From: CAZJAT01 sp964544145
GTDB taxonomy: Bacteria > Hydrothermota > 32-111
DNA length: 29,562 nucleotides
Assembly: GCA_964544145.1 (NCBI GenBank)
Contig: CAZJAT010000024.1
Coordinates: 1-29,562, forward strand
Direction of reading: 5' to 3'
The position numbers and the translations under genes are program-made. This document shows, piece after piece, positions 1-7,339 of the stretch (position 1 is its first letter; every line of letters begins with the position of its first letter). The notes below the pieces were generated by a model. The model made no database searches. It saw only the letters and a list, made by a program, of their open reading frames with translations, and was not told where the DNA came from.

Positions 1-115
1 TAACTGCGGGAATGTACAAGATAACTCGTTTCACTCATTATCTTGTGGCAACTCTGGTGATAACTGCGGGAATGTACAAGATAACTCGTTTCACTCATTA
101 TCTTGTGGCAACTCT
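1..115. repeat. Tandem duplication, 60-bp period, with internal hairpin
   Basis: Bases 1-55 recur exactly at 61-115; only the last five bases of each 60-bp unit differ (56-60 versus 116-120). Each copy contains a perfect 9-bp inverted repeat, ACAAGATAA / TTATCTTGT, at 16-24 / 38-46 and 76-84 / 98-106, with a 13-base loop. The array may continue left of the window. An open frame crosses the duplication, but its product is simply the same peptide twice and has no family features. The remainder, 116-262, shows a 5-bp inverted repeat (CTGCG 151-155 / CGCAG 169-173) and the short repeat listed next; I see no gene there. Function unknown. Confidence 0.9.
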
Positions 116-198
116 CTTGTTCCTGAACTATGGAGAGACCGTTGTGAACCCTGCGGCTTCGTCTGCTTCGCAGTATTCATTTCATTCATATTCCCACC

Positions 199-243
199 AG
201 CCACTAGCTTACCAGCCACAAGCCACTAGCTCACTAGCCACTA
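199..243. repeat. Degenerate short direct repeat (AGCCACTAGCT)
   Basis: AGCCACTAGCT occurs at 199-209 and 221-231, and its first eight bases again at 236-243, with related AGCCACA in between. The block lies just past the 3' end of the tmRNA gene. It looks like a low-complexity slippage product or the edge of a larger repetitive element; no function can be assigned. Confidence 0.6.
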
Positions 244-262
244 ATTTTCCAGCTACCATTCG

Positions 263-603
263 TGGTGGAGGCGGCGGGAATCGAACCCGCGTCCAAAGAT
301 AGAGTCCCAGTGCTTCTACATGCTTAGCAATGCCTATACACCCTGATGCAGATGCATTGCAGCCCGTATCAGGGGTTTGCCGCTAATCTTTTGATTCTGC
401 CAGCGGCATCACAGAATCAGCAGTCAGTTATATGACAGTCGGACCGGTATCACTGACACGTACCGGGGACTGCGCTGCAAATTAAGCAGCGAGTGCGTAT
501 GACTCTTCGCCATTTAGTTGTTTGCCGGCGATTAACGAGACTCCAGCAATCTCGGCATGCTTCCCCTGAAACAAATTATCCCTGTCGAGACCAATTCGCC
601 CCC
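263..603 (-). ncRNA. ssrA: Transfer-messenger RNA (tmRNA)
   Basis: tmRNA, charged with alanine, rescues stalled ribosomes together with SmpB and appends a degradation tag to the incomplete protein. On the minus strand the gene starts GGGGGCG at 603, which pairs (with one G-U) with CGCCTCC near the 3' end to form the acceptor stem. The 3' part has a T arm (GCGGG, loop TTCGATT, CCCGC), discriminator A and an encoded CCA ending at 263. The length of 341 nt is normal for a one-piece tmRNA. An internal reading frame ends in YALAA then TAA, the hallmark of the proteolysis tag. Several GC-rich inverted repeats between the tag and the 3' domain (for example around 330-480) fit the usual pseudoknots, which I did not fold formally. 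Because CCA is encoded and both ends pair, the boundaries should be accurate to a base or two. Confidence 0.97.
482..529 (-). other. tmRNA tag reading frame
   Basis: Read on the minus strand, the frame after the TAATC context gives A-G-K-Q-L-N-G-E-E-S-Y-A-L-A-A and then TAA. The YALAA end matches the conserved ClpXP/SspB-type degron of bacterial tags. The resume codon is inferred to be GCC (527-529) by analogy with the alanine resume codon and upstream context of E. coli tmRNA; resumption at the next codon (GGC) cannot be excluded. Confidence 0.88.
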
Positions 604-614
604 TTGGGTTTAAT

Positions 615-644
615 ATAATATAATGATTTTATAAAACTATACAA
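615..644 (-). promoter_or_regulatory. Possible ssrA promoter
   Basis: Upstream of the tmRNA 5' end, the minus strand has TTGTAT (639-644) and TATTAT (615-620) separated by 18 bp, placing initiation about 11 bases downstream near 603. The whole region is AT-rich and other -10-like boxes exist (for example TATATT at 612-617), so this choice is tentative. Confidence 0.4.
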
Positions 645-656
645 GTACCTATCTTA

Positions 657-685
657 TTGACATATATAATTAATGATATTATTAT
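657..685 (+). promoter_or_regulatory. Sigma-70-type promoter for the OmpA-like gene
   Basis: TTGACA at 657-662 is a perfect -35 box; 17 bp further is TATTAT (680-685), a good -10. A TATAAT at 685-690 is closer to consensus but its 22-bp spacer is too long. Initiation near 692-695 gives a leader of about 20 bases before the ATG at 715, with GGAGG at 706-710 as ribosome binding site. Confidence 0.65.
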
Positions 686-714
686 ATAATAAAAAAATGT
701 CAACTGGAGGCTTT

Positions 715-2589
715 ATGAAGAAGACTATTTTATTGATTTTAGCATTATCTTTGATGCTTGCTCTTTCGGCAGCTCCCTCAATTCAGACATCAAGCGGTGC
801 ATTGCATGCTATAACTGCATTGAATAAGGCATCACGCCTGACATTCTCCATGCACACATATGGCTCTGTCAAGGATTTTTCTACTCAGTATATTATGCTA
901 AATGGCGATACCAATTATGCCTATGACACATATGGTATGCTTGATATGCATTATGGCATGGCATATACATTCACAAAATGGCTTGAACTCTCTGTTTACG
1001 GAACATTGAAAGCTGATGCATATAAACTGGATCCAGATGCACAACAGAGACCTGTTGGTAATTATGTGAGTTATGGTATGGGTGACACATATGTTGGAAT
1101 GAAATTTACAACAAATGGTTTATTCGGTTCTACAGATGCGGCAGATATCGGTGTTTATGGATATTACTCACTTAATACAGGTGATTTACCGACAAACACA
1201 TACTCACCCGGCTCATTCTCCAGCATCAATTACAATAAAAAAGATGGAGGTATATTCAGATTCTTCTCCAATAACAGCAGGGATTATGGAGCACTTGGCA
1301 TCATTTCATTTAAAACAAAGACTCAAGTACCCATGATGATTGATATCAATGGCGGTTATGCAAGAAGAACAATTAACCCTAATATATCATCTGCCAATTA
1401 TTGGATATACAATGCAGCTTATTCAGTAGATTTTGGAACATTTATTCCATTTGTTGAATTCACCGGACATAAATATATAGGCGCTACATATTTTGAAAAT
1501 AAATATATTGTTTATGTTTCAGGCGGAGTTCGTTTTGACACACCTGCAGGTCTTGTCATTGATATAGGTTCTGATTACAGAATCACACAATTTGCAAATG
1601 AATTACTCCCTGATTCTTCACAGAGTGAAGCAACCTATACAACAACAGGATGGGGCGCATATCCTGAATGGAGAATTCATTTCGGTTTATCATATTATTA
1701 TGATTTTATAAAGGATATTGATGTTAATGTAGTTGAAGTGAAAAAGACATTAGTAACAGGAAAGATTGTTGATGCCGTCACGGGCAAACCGCTCAGCGCA
1801 CAGATTACAATGCCCGGATACAGCGAAGATGTGTCAATACTAACAGATTCAACAGGCACATACAGTATACAGATAAATCCCGGTACAATTCGTATTCGCG
1901 TAACACGTGAAGGATATAAATGGGTGGAAAAGGGTATAATCATTGAAAAGGGACAGACTAAAATAGTTGATTTTGCAATGACACCCAAAAAACAGGCAAT
2001 AGGCACAATAACAGGTAAAGTGGTTGATAAATCTTCAGGCTCAATAGTTATTTCAGACATTAAATTCCCCGGAACAGAAATAATGGAATTTACTGTTGAT
2101 GCGTCAACAGGCATTTACCGCATAGACCTTACACCCGGCACATATACAATGGCTTCTGTTGCAGATGGTTATGTTAATTGGAGCCAGCCTGTTGTAATTG
2201 AAGAAGATAAAACACTTGTTCAGAATATTGAGATGCTTAAGAAAGGCGGCACAATTAACCTTGTGGGCATTTATTTTGACAGCGGCAAAGCAACAATAAA
2301 ACCGGAATCATATTATGCTCTGGATAATGCTGTGAAAATGCTCAAACAAAACCCAATGGTTAAGATTGAGATACAGGGTCACACAGATTCGGTGGGTTCA
2401 TCATCATCCAATCTCTCGCTGTCACAGTCAAGGGCAGAATCTGTCAGAAATTATCTCATTTCTCATGGTATTGAATCATGGAGAATTGTTGCAAGAGGTT
2501 ATGGTGAATCCATGCCCATTGCACCAAATACAACAAAAGACGGAAGATCTCAAAACAGACGAATAGAATTTTTAATTCTCGGTGAATAA
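715..2589 (+). CDS. OmpA-family outer-membrane / peptidoglycan-linking protein
   Basis: Predicted 624-aa envelope protein that anchors the outer membrane to peptidoglycan. The start at 715 is chosen because GGAGG (706-710) precedes it and it begins a clean signal peptide (MKKTILLILALSLMLALSAA); an in-frame ATG at 673 would overlap the predicted promoter. Residues about 25-345 are rich in aromatic and glycine residues with alternating patterns, as in a beta-barrel. Two carboxypeptidase-regulatory-like (CNA-B-like) beta-sandwich repeats follow at about 346-420 and 427-505. The OmpA C-terminal domain spans about 515-624, with GHTD (D558) and LSxSRA (R573), the two residues that grip diaminopimelate in characterised OmpA domains, and the closing NRRIEF motif. 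The gene stands alone, with its own promoter and a hairpin terminator immediately after it. The family call is secure; whether the N-terminal part forms a true pore is inference. Confidence 0.9.
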   Translation: MKKTILLILALSLMLALSAAPSIQTSSGALHAITALNKASRLTFSMHTYGSVKDFSTQYIMLNGDTNYAYDTYGMLDMHYGMAYTFTKWLELSVYGTLKADAYKLDPDAQQRPVGNYVSYGMGDTYVGMKFTTNGLFGSTDAADIGVYGYYSLNTGDLPTNTYSPGSFSSINYNKKDGGIFRFFSNNSRDYGALGIISFKTKTQVPMMIDINGGYARRTINPNISSANYWIYNAAYSVDFGTFIPFVEFTGHKYIGATYFENKYIVYVSGGVRFDTPAGLVIDIGSDYRITQFANELLPDSSQSEATYTTTGWGAYPEWRIHFGLSYYYDFIKDIDVNVVEVKKTLVTGKIVDAVTGKPLSAQITMPGYSEDVSILTDSTGTYSIQINPGTIRIRVTREGYKWVEKGIIIEKGQTKIVDFAMTPKKQAIGTITGKVVDKSSGSIVISDIKFPGTEIMEFTVDASTGIYRIDLTPGTYTMASVADGYVNWSQPVVIEEDKTLVQNIEMLKKGGTINLVGIYFDSGKATIKPESYYALDNAVKMLKQNPMVKIEIQGHTDSVGSSSSNLSLSQSRAESVRNYLISHGIESWRIVARGYGESMPIAPNTTKDGRSQNRRIEFLILGE

Positions 2590-2590
2590 A

Positions 2591-2620
2591 AAAAGAGGGC
2601 TTTAAGCCCTCTTTTTTATG
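2591..2620. terminator. Bidirectional intrinsic terminator
   Basis: AAAAGAGGGC (2591-2600), loop TTTAA, GCCCTCTTTT (2606-2615), then more T. The A tract on one side and T tract on the other let it work on both strands, ending the OmpA-like gene from the left and the mfd-to-pdxA operon from the right. The last codons and stop of pdxA lie within the hairpin. Confidence 0.9.
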
Positions 2621-3525
2621 AAATCTATACAATTATTAAATGACCCTGGAGATATCAATCCCTCATTAAATGCCATATCATATGCTGGTCCATGATCTGG
2701 GGAAACCCTTATAAAGGGAAGACCTGCTGTTATATTTATACCCGTATCAAATGCAAGCATCTTGAAAGGTATTAATCCCTGATCATGATACGGACATATA
2801 AAAATATCCGTGTGTTCTCGATTCATAGGTAGAAAAGCGGTATCAGATGACATTGGGCCCTTTATTATAAATTTCTTCTCAGCTTCTCTGATAATCCTTG
2901 ATAGAAGAATATCTTCATTTCCCAAAAGCCCCTCATCTGAACAATGCGGATTGATACAGACAAAAGTAATCTTGGGATTAATATGCATGTATTCAGTATA
3001 GAAATTGTTGACTATTGATATATGCTTTATAATGCTGTGTTCTGAAAGCATTCTACTTACATTTTTTATAGGTATATGTGTTGTAACGGGAGATACACTT
3101 ATTTCAGGTGCATAGAGAATCATTGCCACATCTGATGCAAAAATTTTACCTATATATTCCGTGTGCCCCTTGAATCCGCTAATATATCTGCTAACTTCTC
3201 TCTTATCAACAGGCATTGTAATAAGACCGGCATAATCTGAATGTGTCTTCATTATTTCAACAGCATGATTTAGCGACATTGCAGCCGTCTTTGATGTGAA
3301 CTCACCCCTTTCTCCGCGCAGCGGCATACCGTTTTCATAGGCATTTTGAATACAGACCAAATTGCCAGGTATTTCCCTTTGCCAAAGATCGGCATACTGC
3401 TTTAATATATGCTCACTTATTGTTATGTGAAATTCTGTATCGCTATGAAAGGGTAAAACTGAAAAAAGGAGATAGGGATTAATGCCGGCGAAATCGCCGG
3501 CAGAAATCAATATCGGTTTATTCAT
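2602..3525 (-). CDS. pdxA: PdxA-family 4-phosphohydroxy-L-threonine dehydrogenase
   Basis: PdxA oxidises 4-phosphohydroxy-L-threonine with NAD in pyridoxal phosphate synthesis (DXP-dependent route). The 307-aa length is close to the family norm. Visible family motifs: GHTE, a TTHIP segment, NPHCSDEGLLGNED, and CPYHDQGLIPFK. These supply the three histidines expected to bind the divalent metal. The C-terminal GLPFIR and SPDHGPAYDMA match the family's GLPFxRTSxDHGTAxD region. Unusual: the N-terminal GDPxGIGPE signature reads GDFAGINPY, and the two threonines of the C-terminal motif are replaced by V and P, so the protein is divergent and its substrate may differ. It is last in the operon. Its ATG, with AGAGGAT ahead, overlaps the end of the SurA-like gene by 8 bases; surA-pdxA adjacency is also known in Escherichia coli. 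Other enzymes of the pathway are not in this window. Confidence 0.86.
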   Translation of the reverse strand: MNKPILISAGDFAGINPYLLFSVLPFHSDTEFHITISEHILKQYADLWQREIPGNLVCIQNAYENGMPLRGERGEFTSKTAAMSLNHAVEIMKTHSDYAGLITMPVDKREVSRYISGFKGHTEYIGKIFASDVAMILYAPEISVSPVTTHIPIKNVSRMLSEHSIIKHISIVNNFYTEYMHINPKITFVCINPHCSDEGLLGNEDILLSRIIREAEKKFIIKGPMSSDTAFLPMNREHTDIFICPYHDQGLIPFKMLAFDTGINITAGLPFIRVSPDHGPAYDMAFNEGLISPGSFNNCIDFIKKRA

Positions 3526-4795
3526 CTATCCTCTTGATATAGAGGTTTTCTTTTTCTTTATCAATAATAGTTTGAACCTTCTTCTCTATCTGCTTGCCTT
3601 CAAGTATGCTTCTGATAAATCCTTTTACATCCTCTAATTCACTTTGAATCCCCCCCCTCTTATTGTCTATCATAAAGATTTCATATCCGAAATCCGAAGC
3701 TTCAACACCTGAGATCTCTCCATCTTCAAGGTCATTGAGTACATCATGAATAGAACCCTGTACAGATTCAACGGGTATATTACCTATGAATCCGCCATTC
3801 ACAGCAGATGCGTAATCATCAGAATACTGCGATGCTGCATCTTTAAATGTCAGCTCACCGCTTAATATCTTATTCCTGACTGCTTGGGCTTTGTTTTTGA
3901 TTCTCAATGAATCCTCAGCAGATATATTAAATGAAACCAGTATCTGCCGATATTGAACTCCTTTGGTATCGGCAGTATCAATCTTTATAATGTGAAAACC
4001 CTGCCTTGACTGTGTATAGAGCAGTGTATCTGAATTCATATATGCATAGAGAAATGTTGCCATATCAGGCTTAATATCTTCATATTTGGTATATGATATG
4101 AGGCCGCCGTTTTTTCTGCTGATTTCATCATCAGAATACTGCACAGCAATCTCTTTAAATGATGTGCCTGTCTGCAATGACCGCACAAGTGCATCCACCT
4201 TCTGCATTATTGACATATATTTCATTGAGTCCGGCTGAAGCACAAATGCAATGTGATAAAGGTCAAATGTCAGCGGAATGAAAAATGAATCTTTATTTTC
4301 TTCATAATAGCGCTCTACATCGTTCTTTGTAACATCAATCATTATACCTTTTCTGAAGAGAATCTGCTGTTTAATAAAGGATGCCTCTCTCTGCTCAAAG
4401 TAAAATTTTTCAAGATCACCAGCAGACAAATCATTGCTTACCAGAAAATCATTATACGCATTTTCATCAGGAAAATTATTTTTCAGTGTTTCCTCAATAT
4501 AATCACGCACATCTTTCATTATTGTAAAACTGTCAATTAGAATACTTTCCTGTTCTGCTATCTTATACATTATCTGCTTATTTATGAGATGATTCACATA
4601 ATCGGTTTTTAATGAATCTTTCTGCATAACACCATAAAATGGAGAGGATTCAATAAAATCCAATCCCTTCTTTATTTCGCTATGCAGAATCGGTCTATCC
4701 CCTACAATGGCTTCAATTCTGTCCAGCAGAATATCCTCGGCATTAATAAGGGTAAATGCCAATAAAGCGAATAGGATAAATTTATTTTTGATCAT
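3518..4795 (-). CDS. surA: SurA-like periplasmic peptidyl-prolyl isomerase / chaperone
   Basis: Periplasmic foldase predicted to escort unfolded outer-membrane proteins. The 425-aa protein starts with a signal peptide (MIKNKFILFALLAFTLINA, cleavage before ED). The opening segment, VGDRPILHSEI, is the typical SurA N-terminal motif (V-x-D-x-x-I-xx-S-E). An alpha-helical chaperone part runs to about 170. Two parvulin (PpiC) domains follow: about 172-275 (ending QSRQGFHIIKI) and 278-380 (YRQILVSF, NGGFIGNI, DFGYEIFMI). Both keep the sequence S-D-D followed by N/K-G-G that marks parvulins, and the length matches E. coli SurA (about 430). The ATG overlaps the preceding lipoprotein gene by 14 bases, with only a weak ribosome site, so coupled translation is likely. 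Placement before pdxA supports the SurA assignment. Confidence 0.88.
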   Translation of the reverse strand: MIKNKFILFALLAFTLINAEDILLDRIEAIVGDRPILHSEIKKGLDFIESSPFYGVMQKDSLKTDYVNHLINKQIMYKIAEQESILIDSFTIMKDVRDYIEETLKNNFPDENAYNDFLVSNDLSAGDLEKFYFEQREASFIKQQILFRKGIMIDVTKNDVERYYEENKDSFFIPLTFDLYHIAFVLQPDSMKYMSIMQKVDALVRSLQTGTSFKEIAVQYSDDEISRKNGGLISYTKYEDIKPDMATFLYAYMNSDTLLYTQSRQGFHIIKIDTADTKGVQYRQILVSFNISAEDSLRIKNKAQAVRNKILSGELTFKDAASQYSDDYASAVNGGFIGNIPVESVQGSIHDVLNDLEDGEISGVEASDFGYEIFMIDNKRGGIQSELEDVKGFIRSILEGKQIEKKVQTIIDKEKENLYIKRIDE

Positions 4796-5636
4796 AATAT
4801 TCTACATCCGCTTCTTGTCTTAATTTACCTATATATGATTCAAATTTTGCATTTCTTTTCTGTTGATATACAATACTCATTATGAGCTGTCTTAAATCAT
4901 TATACTTTTTATTTGAAGGAATAACATCCATCAATTTAATTATAGCATATGTACCCTGCACTGTCTGAACAGCTTCTGAATAATCACCTTTTTTCTTCAA
5001 ATCAAAACCAATGGAATCAAGAACAGGATATCCCATCATTGACCAGTCCATATATGAGAAGTATCTCTCAACCACTCCGCCCTGATTTCCTGTTATTGTA
5101 TCAATTGAGAATTCCTTTGCCACATTCCTGAATGATTTTCTGTTTCTCTCTATTAAATCATGCAGTGAATCTGCAAATGATTTACCGAATTGAGGGTGAA
5201 TAAAGATAACTGCAAATTTACGGCTCTCATCAAATTTCTTTTTATTCATCTGATAATATGCCTGCACTTCATCCTCTGTTGGTGCCTGAACAATTTGCTG
5301 CATTTTGTATTCTAGGAATTGATTGGATATTGCAAGTCTCTTCTGCAGTTCAAGTTGATTCACAAATGTTGTATCCTTCATTATATCTGATTTAATTGCT
5401 TCGCGGTAAATAAGAAAATTATTTATAAGTTCATCAATTAATATCTGTTTCTGCTGTTCATCTATCTGATTTACATCACCAAAGAGATTTATTAAATCCT
5501 CTGTAATATATTCATTATCCACTTTTACCAGCTTTTTTCCTGATGTCAGGAATTTATCACTCTTTTGTGTGCAAGCTGTTACTGCCAGAATAATTACAAT
5601 AATTACTGAAATAATGATCTTCATTCTGTTTTTCAT
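4782..5636 (-). CDS. Parvulin-type (PrsA/PpiC-like) lipoprotein
   Basis: Predicted 284-aa membrane-anchored peptidyl-prolyl isomerase. The start at 5636 is preferred because AAGGAG (5643-5648) sits six bases upstream and the protein then begins with a lipoprotein signal ending V-T-A-C (Cys22); an in-frame ATG at 5684 would bury it. Residues about 40-130 are helical (SurA-N-like), with VDNEYITEDLINLFG near the start. A parvulin-like domain at about 140-245 includes FAVIFIHPQF, FRNVAKEFSIDTITGNQGG and a closing GTYAIIKLMDV. The domain is more divergent than in its neighbours, so catalytic activity is uncertain; a purely chaperone role is possible. It is the second of three consecutive foldase genes, 10 bases after the upstream gene's stop and overlapping the next by 14. 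Confidence 0.78.
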   Translation of the reverse strand: MKNRMKIIISVIIVIILAVTACTQKSDKFLTSGKKLVKVDNEYITEDLINLFGDVNQIDEQQKQILIDELINNFLIYREAIKSDIMKDTTFVNQLELQKRLAISNQFLEYKMQQIVQAPTEDEVQAYYQMNKKKFDESRKFAVIFIHPQFGKSFADSLHDLIERNRKSFRNVAKEFSIDTITGNQGGVVERYFSYMDWSMMGYPVLDSIGFDLKKKGDYSEAVQTVQGTYAIIKLMDVIPSNKKYNDLRQLIMSIVYQQKRNAKFESYIGKLRQEADVEYYDQK

Positions 5637-5646
5637 GTATATCTCC

Positions 5647-7302
5647 TTACTGTGAGTTTGCCAGTTCTCTAACCAGCGTTTCATATTTATCAGTGAAAAT
5701 CTTCACTCCTATTTCCTCTTTTGCCATGTCAAACATCTTCTCTTCTTCATCCTGAATATATTTGATTGCATAATCATTTTTAACCTGATTTTTTATTATC
5801 TTGTAATCTTTCAGTCTCGGTTCAATGATTTGCATGACTTTGATAATATTATAACCATATGAGTTTTCAAATATATCCGACACTGCACCCACCTTTCCCA
5901 GTTCAATTGCTGTCTGATAATATCCCAGTGTATCATTCGAATCCTTCAAATAATATGCCGGTTTTGAAAATTCCTTGGGTTTCTGGTATGAGTATAATTT
6001 TGAATATTCCTTAAACGGTTTTTTATTCATTTTCACTGAATCAGCAATCAATTTCAGGAATTCTCTATCAGGATGTGATATGATAAATATGCCGACCTTG
6101 CCTTTGTCTGTATATTTACTGCTGTTTTCAAGAAAATAATTATATAATTGAGCAGAATCAGGATTAGAGTTTTTTCTCAAATCCTTTGCATATTCCTGTT
6201 CCGAAGAAATAGCCAGTTTAAGATAAATCTCTTTGTGCAATGATGTGTTGAGATCAACACCTGCTCTTCTTCCCTTGTCATACAAAGTCATGAAGAACAT
6301 TATTCTGTCCATATAACTCTTAAATCCGTCCATATTGGCATTGGGCACAAAACCGAAATCATTTATCTCTGCATATTTATAGAGACTGTCATATGTCCAT
6401 ATACCAAATATCGATTTAACAAGAGGTAATGATCTGATTGACCAGTCCAGATCCTGAGGCTTAATATTCATCACCTGATTATCCGTATTTTCAATGTATT
6501 TATTAACATTATTATTGTAAATAGAGTACATTGACAGATTGTGTATATAATCCATTGATTCTGTTTCAAGTTTTGTTTTTATTTTAGCCAACATCTGTTT
6601 TTCAATATTTGCCCTGTCCTTTTCATAATTCTCAAGTGTTTTGAATTCCTTCCTGTTTACAAGTATGATATGATATCCGAAAGTACTCTCAACCGGAGGT
6701 CCGACAACACCCTGTTTCTGTCTGAAACATGCATCCTCAAATTCCTTGACAAACTTACCGCCGGGAAATGGCTTCAATTTTCCATCATTATCCTTTGTTG
6801 TTGTATCAATTGAATATTTCCTCGCTAATTCTCCAAATCTCTCTGGATGATTGGCAAGAATGTTATATAGTGAATCAGCAAGATGCTTGTCCTCCACCAG
6901 AATGTGTTGAGCCCATATTGTTGTGTTCATTCGTTTAAAATTATTGAATACCTCATATTCGCTTATATGAAGCTTCTGTGTTACAAGCATATTATATATA
7001 ACCTGCATTTTAGCATTATTGATTGACTGACTTTGCAGTTTCTCAATAAGGATTCTGGTCTCTTCATCCCGTTCAAGAATATGCATTATTGCCATCTGCC
7101 GCAGAAGATTGTTCAGAATCACATCAGCTTTTTCCTTGTATAGATCATAATCAGTTTCACCCTTAATTCCGGGAAATATCCTGACAAATTGGCTCTTGTA
7201 TAGGTATGAGTTTCCCACCTTGGCAATGGCATAATCATTATTACTGCAACCTATAATTACAATAAAGATAAGAATAATCGCAATCGGTTTCAGATATTTC
7301 AT
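5647..7302 (-). CDS. Large parvulin-domain lipoprotein (foldase)
   Basis: Predicted 551-aa lipoprotein foldase. Signal MKYLKPIAIILIFIVIIGC gives lipobox I-I-G-C (Cys19). AGGAGGA at 7306-7312 supports the start. The first parvulin domain (about 125-215) is canonical: IWAQHILVED, FGELARKYSIDT, FPGGKF and STFGYHIILVNR. The second (about 400-510) is weaker: GKVGIFIISHP, FKEYSKLYSY and SYGYNIIKVMQI. Between them is a helical, low-similarity segment. The layout resembles PpiD/SurA-type chaperones with one active and one degenerate domain. It lies 37 bases downstream of mfd and just upstream of a shorter lipoprotein of the same superfamily, suggesting the three foldases arose by duplication and divergence. 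Probable role: folding of exported proteins at the membrane surface. Confidence 0.85.
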   Translation of the reverse strand: MKYLKPIAIILIFIVIIGCSNNDYAIAKVGNSYLYKSQFVRIFPGIKGETDYDLYKEKADVILNNLLRQMAIMHILERDEETRILIEKLQSQSINNAKMQVIYNMLVTQKLHISEYEVFNNFKRMNTTIWAQHILVEDKHLADSLYNILANHPERFGELARKYSIDTTTKDNDGKLKPFPGGKFVKEFEDACFRQKQGVVGPPVESTFGYHIILVNRKEFKTLENYEKDRANIEKQMLAKIKTKLETESMDYIHNLSMYSIYNNNVNKYIENTDNQVMNIKPQDLDWSIRSLPLVKSIFGIWTYDSLYKYAEINDFGFVPNANMDGFKSYMDRIMFFMTLYDKGRRAGVDLNTSLHKEIYLKLAISSEQEYAKDLRKNSNPDSAQLYNYFLENSSKYTDKGKVGIFIISHPDREFLKLIADSVKMNKKPFKEYSKLYSYQKPKEFSKPAYYLKDSNDTLGYYQTAIELGKVGAVSDIFENSYGYNIIKVMQIIEPRLKDYKIIKNQVKNDYAIKYIQDEEEKMFDMAKEEIGVKIFTDKYETLVRELANSQ

Positions 7303-7339
7303 TTATCCTCCTGTTTATTAAAACATATATTTTACCAAA

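Noticed and set aside
1..115. CRISPR array
   Set aside because: Only two units, identical over 55 of 60 bases; the variable part is five bases, far too short for a spacer, and no cas genes are present.
12..302. Open frame of 96 codons over the tandem repeat
   Set aside because: Its product is one peptide twice because of the duplication, followed by low-complexity sequence; it runs into the 3' end of the tmRNA gene on the other strand, and has no ribosome site or family resemblance.
263..340. Separate tRNA gene at the left end
   Set aside because: The T arm and acceptor belong to the tmRNA; its acceptor partner is at 597-603 and there is no anticodon arm nearby.
673..714. Upstream ATG (673) as start of the OmpA-like protein
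   Set aside because: It overlaps the predicted -10 box and would place a hydrophilic stretch before the signal peptide; GGAGG at 706-710 points to 715.
1698..2114. Antisense open frame inside the OmpA-like gene
   Set aside because: It is a shadow of a strongly supported coding sequence, with low-complexity Ser/Thr/Ile/Val content and no ribosome site.
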